Position numbers and translations under genes: made by a program
In this document: positions 62,749 through 64,000 of the stretch, in pieces
Layout of the letters: each line of letters begins with the position of its first letter
Numbering within the stretch: the first letter of the stretch is position 1
NCBI GenBank assembly: GCA_019747875.1
Contig: JAIEQI010000024.1
Location: 1 to 64,000 of the forward strand
Origin: Candidatus Obscuribacterales bacterium
GTDB lineage: Bacteria; Cyanobacteriota; Vampirovibrionia; Obscuribacterales; Obscuribacteraceae
Direction of reading: 5' to 3'
DNA length: 64,000 bases
The notes under the pieces: model-generated
The model's input: the letters and a program-made list of their open reading frames with translations, nothing else
Told to the model about the DNA's origin: nothing
Databases searched by the model: none

Positions 62749-63015
62749 GTGCCTAGAATAAAATCCGCTATTAAAAGAGTCGACGTTGCCGAGCGCAACC
62801 GCGAGCGTAACCGCTCCTGGAAATCCGCTGTTCGCACTGCGCGCAACAAAGTCGAAGAGTCCCTCAAGAAAGCCGACAAGAACACACTTGCTGGCTCGAT
62901 AAGCGAAGCGTTTTCGGTAATCGATTGCGCCGTTGCAAAGGGAATCCTTCACAAAAACACCGCGGCTCGTCGCAAAGCCAGAATGATTAAAGCAGTCCGC
63001 AAGTCCGCTGGCTAA
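62749..63015 (+). CDS. rpsT: 30S ribosomal protein S20
   Basis: This 88-residue basic protein starts at GTG 62749, as PRIKSAIKRVDVAERNRERN is the conserved N terminus of S20 (M-P-N-I-K-S-A-x-K-R); GGGAA is 9 bases upstream. The body SWKSAVRTARNKVEESLKKA and the C-terminal VIDCAVAKGILHKNTAARRK are typical. S20 binds 16S rRNA early in 30S assembly. It is a single gene with its own candidate promoter, followed by a hairpin before murC. Confidence 0.93.
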   Translation: MPRIKSAIKRVDVAERNRERNRSWKSAVRTARNKVEESLKKADKNTLAGSISEAFSVIDCAVAKGILHKNTAARRKARMIKAVRKSAG

Positions 63016-63073
63016 AGCCTCGTACTCGCTCGCTCTGCATTTAACAACGGTTTTGCATTGGTTTAGCATACAA

Positions 63074-63107
63074 AATCTCTGCCTGGGTTATTCTGGCTGC
63101 AGAGATT
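63074..63107 (+). terminator. Hairpin between rpsT and murC (weak terminator or attenuator)
   Basis: The 9-bp stem AATCTCTGC (63074-63082) / GCAGAGATT (63099-63107) is followed by only GTTTA. The poor T-tract suggests partial termination or none. Confidence 0.4.
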
Positions 63108-63128
63108 GTTTAGTGCGAGGATTTCAAC

Positions 63129-64000
63129 TTGGAAATTGATACCAGCCGCTCATTAGAGGCCGCAGCCGGAGTAAATCGGCTCGACACAAAGGAAAGGCCG
63201 AGCCTGGGATCAATCGATGGACCAATTCACTTCGTAGGAATTGGCGGCATTGGAATGTCAGCACTAGCTCGCTTGCTGCTTGCTGACGGCAGCGCTGTTT
63301 CCGGGTCGGACAAAGCCGCCAGCGAGATCACCGAAGAGCTAAGCTCCCTGGGAGCACAAGTTTTCGTCGGCCACCAGGCCGAAAACGTGGGCAAAGCGAA
63401 AGCAATCGTCCTATCGACCGCCATCAATAAAGAGAATCCAGAGTTGGCAGCTGCACTTGAAAAAGAGCTGCCCGTTTACCACCGCTCTGAAGTTCTTGCG
63501 TATTTAGCCTCTAAGAAGAAACTGCTTGCCATCTCGGGAACGCACGGCAAGACAACTACAACAGGCATGCTAGCTGAAGTATTGCTCGACAGCGGTAAGG
63601 ATCCTTCGGTGGTTGTAGGCGGTATTTTCGCGCGCATGAAATCAAATGCACATGCAGGCAAAGGCGAGCACTTCGTCGCAGAAGCCGACGAATCGGACCG
63701 CACTCATGCCTCGATGGTTTCAGACATTGCTGTTGTAACCAACATCGAACCCGATCACATGGAGAACTACCCGGGCGGATTGGAGCAGATTCTGCAGACG
63801 ATGGCGTCGTTTGCAAACAACGCTAATCGCTGTGTCGTCCTTTGCAGCGACGATCCTGGATGCTTGAAATTAATGCCCTTGTTGCAAAAGCGCATTGTGA
63901 CCTATGGAGAGATGCCTTACTCGTTGCCGAATAAGGGTGAACAAAGTCCAGACTATAGGCTCAAATTGGTGGACGATACCACTTTCAGTGTCACCCACCA
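63129..64000 (+). CDS. murC: UDP-N-acetylmuramate--L-alanine ligase (partial, runs off window)
   Basis: MurC adds L-alanine to UDP-MurNAc in peptidoglycan synthesis. The start is TTG 63129, with GAGG 8 bases upstream. About 290 residues are visible: a 35-residue N-terminal extension, then IHFVGIGGIGMSALARLLLA, the Rossmann-like GSDKAASEITEELSSLGAQV, AIVLSTAINKENPEL, the ATP loop LLAISGTHGKTTTTGMLAEV, VAEADESDRTH and VTNIEPDHMENY. These are all MurC hallmarks. The gene continues beyond base 64000. Confidence 0.94.
   Translation, partial: MEIDTSRSLEAAAGVNRLDTKERPSLGSIDGPIHFVGIGGIGMSALARLLLADGSAVSGSDKAASEITEELSSLGAQVFVGHQAENVGKAKAIVLSTAINKENPELAAALEKELPVYHRSEVLAYLASKKKLLAISGTHGKTTTTGMLAEVLLDSGKDPSVVVGGIFARMKSNAHAGKGEHFVAEADESDRTHASMVSDIAVVTNIEPDHMENYPGGLEQILQTMASFANNANRCVVLCSDDPGCLKLMPLLQKRIVTYGEMPYSLPNKGEQSPDYRLKLVDDTTFSVTH

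Overview
The window reads as chromosome of a Gram-negative, non-photosynthetic bacterium. lpxB and msbA imply a lipid A outer membrane, two TonB-C domain proteins imply an energised envelope, mqnE plus menG imply menaquinone made by the futalosine route, and there are many secreted TPR, glycine-rich or repeat proteins. I lean towards the non-photosynthetic cyanobacterial relatives (Obscuribacterales / 'Melainabacteria'), but this rests on general resemblance. No rRNA or marker phylogeny is available here, so treat it as a hypothesis. I found no tRNA, rRNA, CRISPR array or prophage.

Layout. 1-5.5 kb: a palindromic repeat, then a GrpE-like/Hsp70-like pair and an 842-residue secreted protein built of three diverged repeats (all minus strand). 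5.9-10.1 kb: a tight minus-strand operon secG-menG-lpxB-msbA. 10.4-14.1 kb: a TonB-like protein translationally coupled (GTGA) to a GAF-GGDEF-DUF4388 diguanylate cyclase. It ends in a clear terminator, and a group II intron sits directly after the T-tract (14.1-16.06 kb). 16-17.9 kb: ruvX, sixA and a DUF3465-type lipoprotein. 18-21.3 kb: an overlapping operon of a two-domain deoxyribosyltransferase-like protein, cutA and an acyl-CoA synthetase. 21.4-26.8 kb: membrane, secreted and repeat proteins, a degenerate GGDEF protein, a rhodanese and a TerB-like protein. 26.8-31.7 kb: a very long SF2 helicase with apparent membrane segments, a glycine-rich secreted protein and an unnamed conserved protein.

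32-40.2 kb: a 37-bp minisatellite, then the minus-strand run CNNM/CorC-rsmA-ispE-nth, followed by a DUF4013 protein and surE. 40.3-45.3 kb: an orphan Clp_N-repeat protein behind a leader with two overlapping hairpins, an MprF-like DUF2156 membrane protein, and mqnE coupled to a membrane protein of unknown function. 45.5-49.9 kb: a large HEVVH-motif protein, a YCII protein and a NurA-domain protein divergent from an XRE/zinc-ribbon protein. 50-54.7 kb: rpiB with a TPR-matrixin metalloprotease, divergent from a membrane Ser/Thr kinase. 54.7-59.8 kb: a cluster of GC-rich palindromic repeats, uppP, rsmI, and a solitary N6-adenine DNA methyltransferase gene carrying three in-frame copies of the same palindrome. 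59.9-64 kb: a caspase-fold protein without the catalytic dyad fused to a TonB-C domain, a Yip1-type membrane protein, rpsT, and murC running off the end.

The most unusual signal is the palindrome family. The same sequence occurs as intergenic hairpins (47-102 and 54670-55006) and, tandemly amplified with a 105-bp period, as coding sequence inside the methyltransferase just before its SAM-binding motif. Other candidates worth attention are the pseudocaspase-TonB fusion, the TPR-proline repeat-matrixin protein, the helicase with membrane segments, the Hsp70/GrpE-like pair, and the perfect 18-bp palindrome upstream of the methyltransferase.
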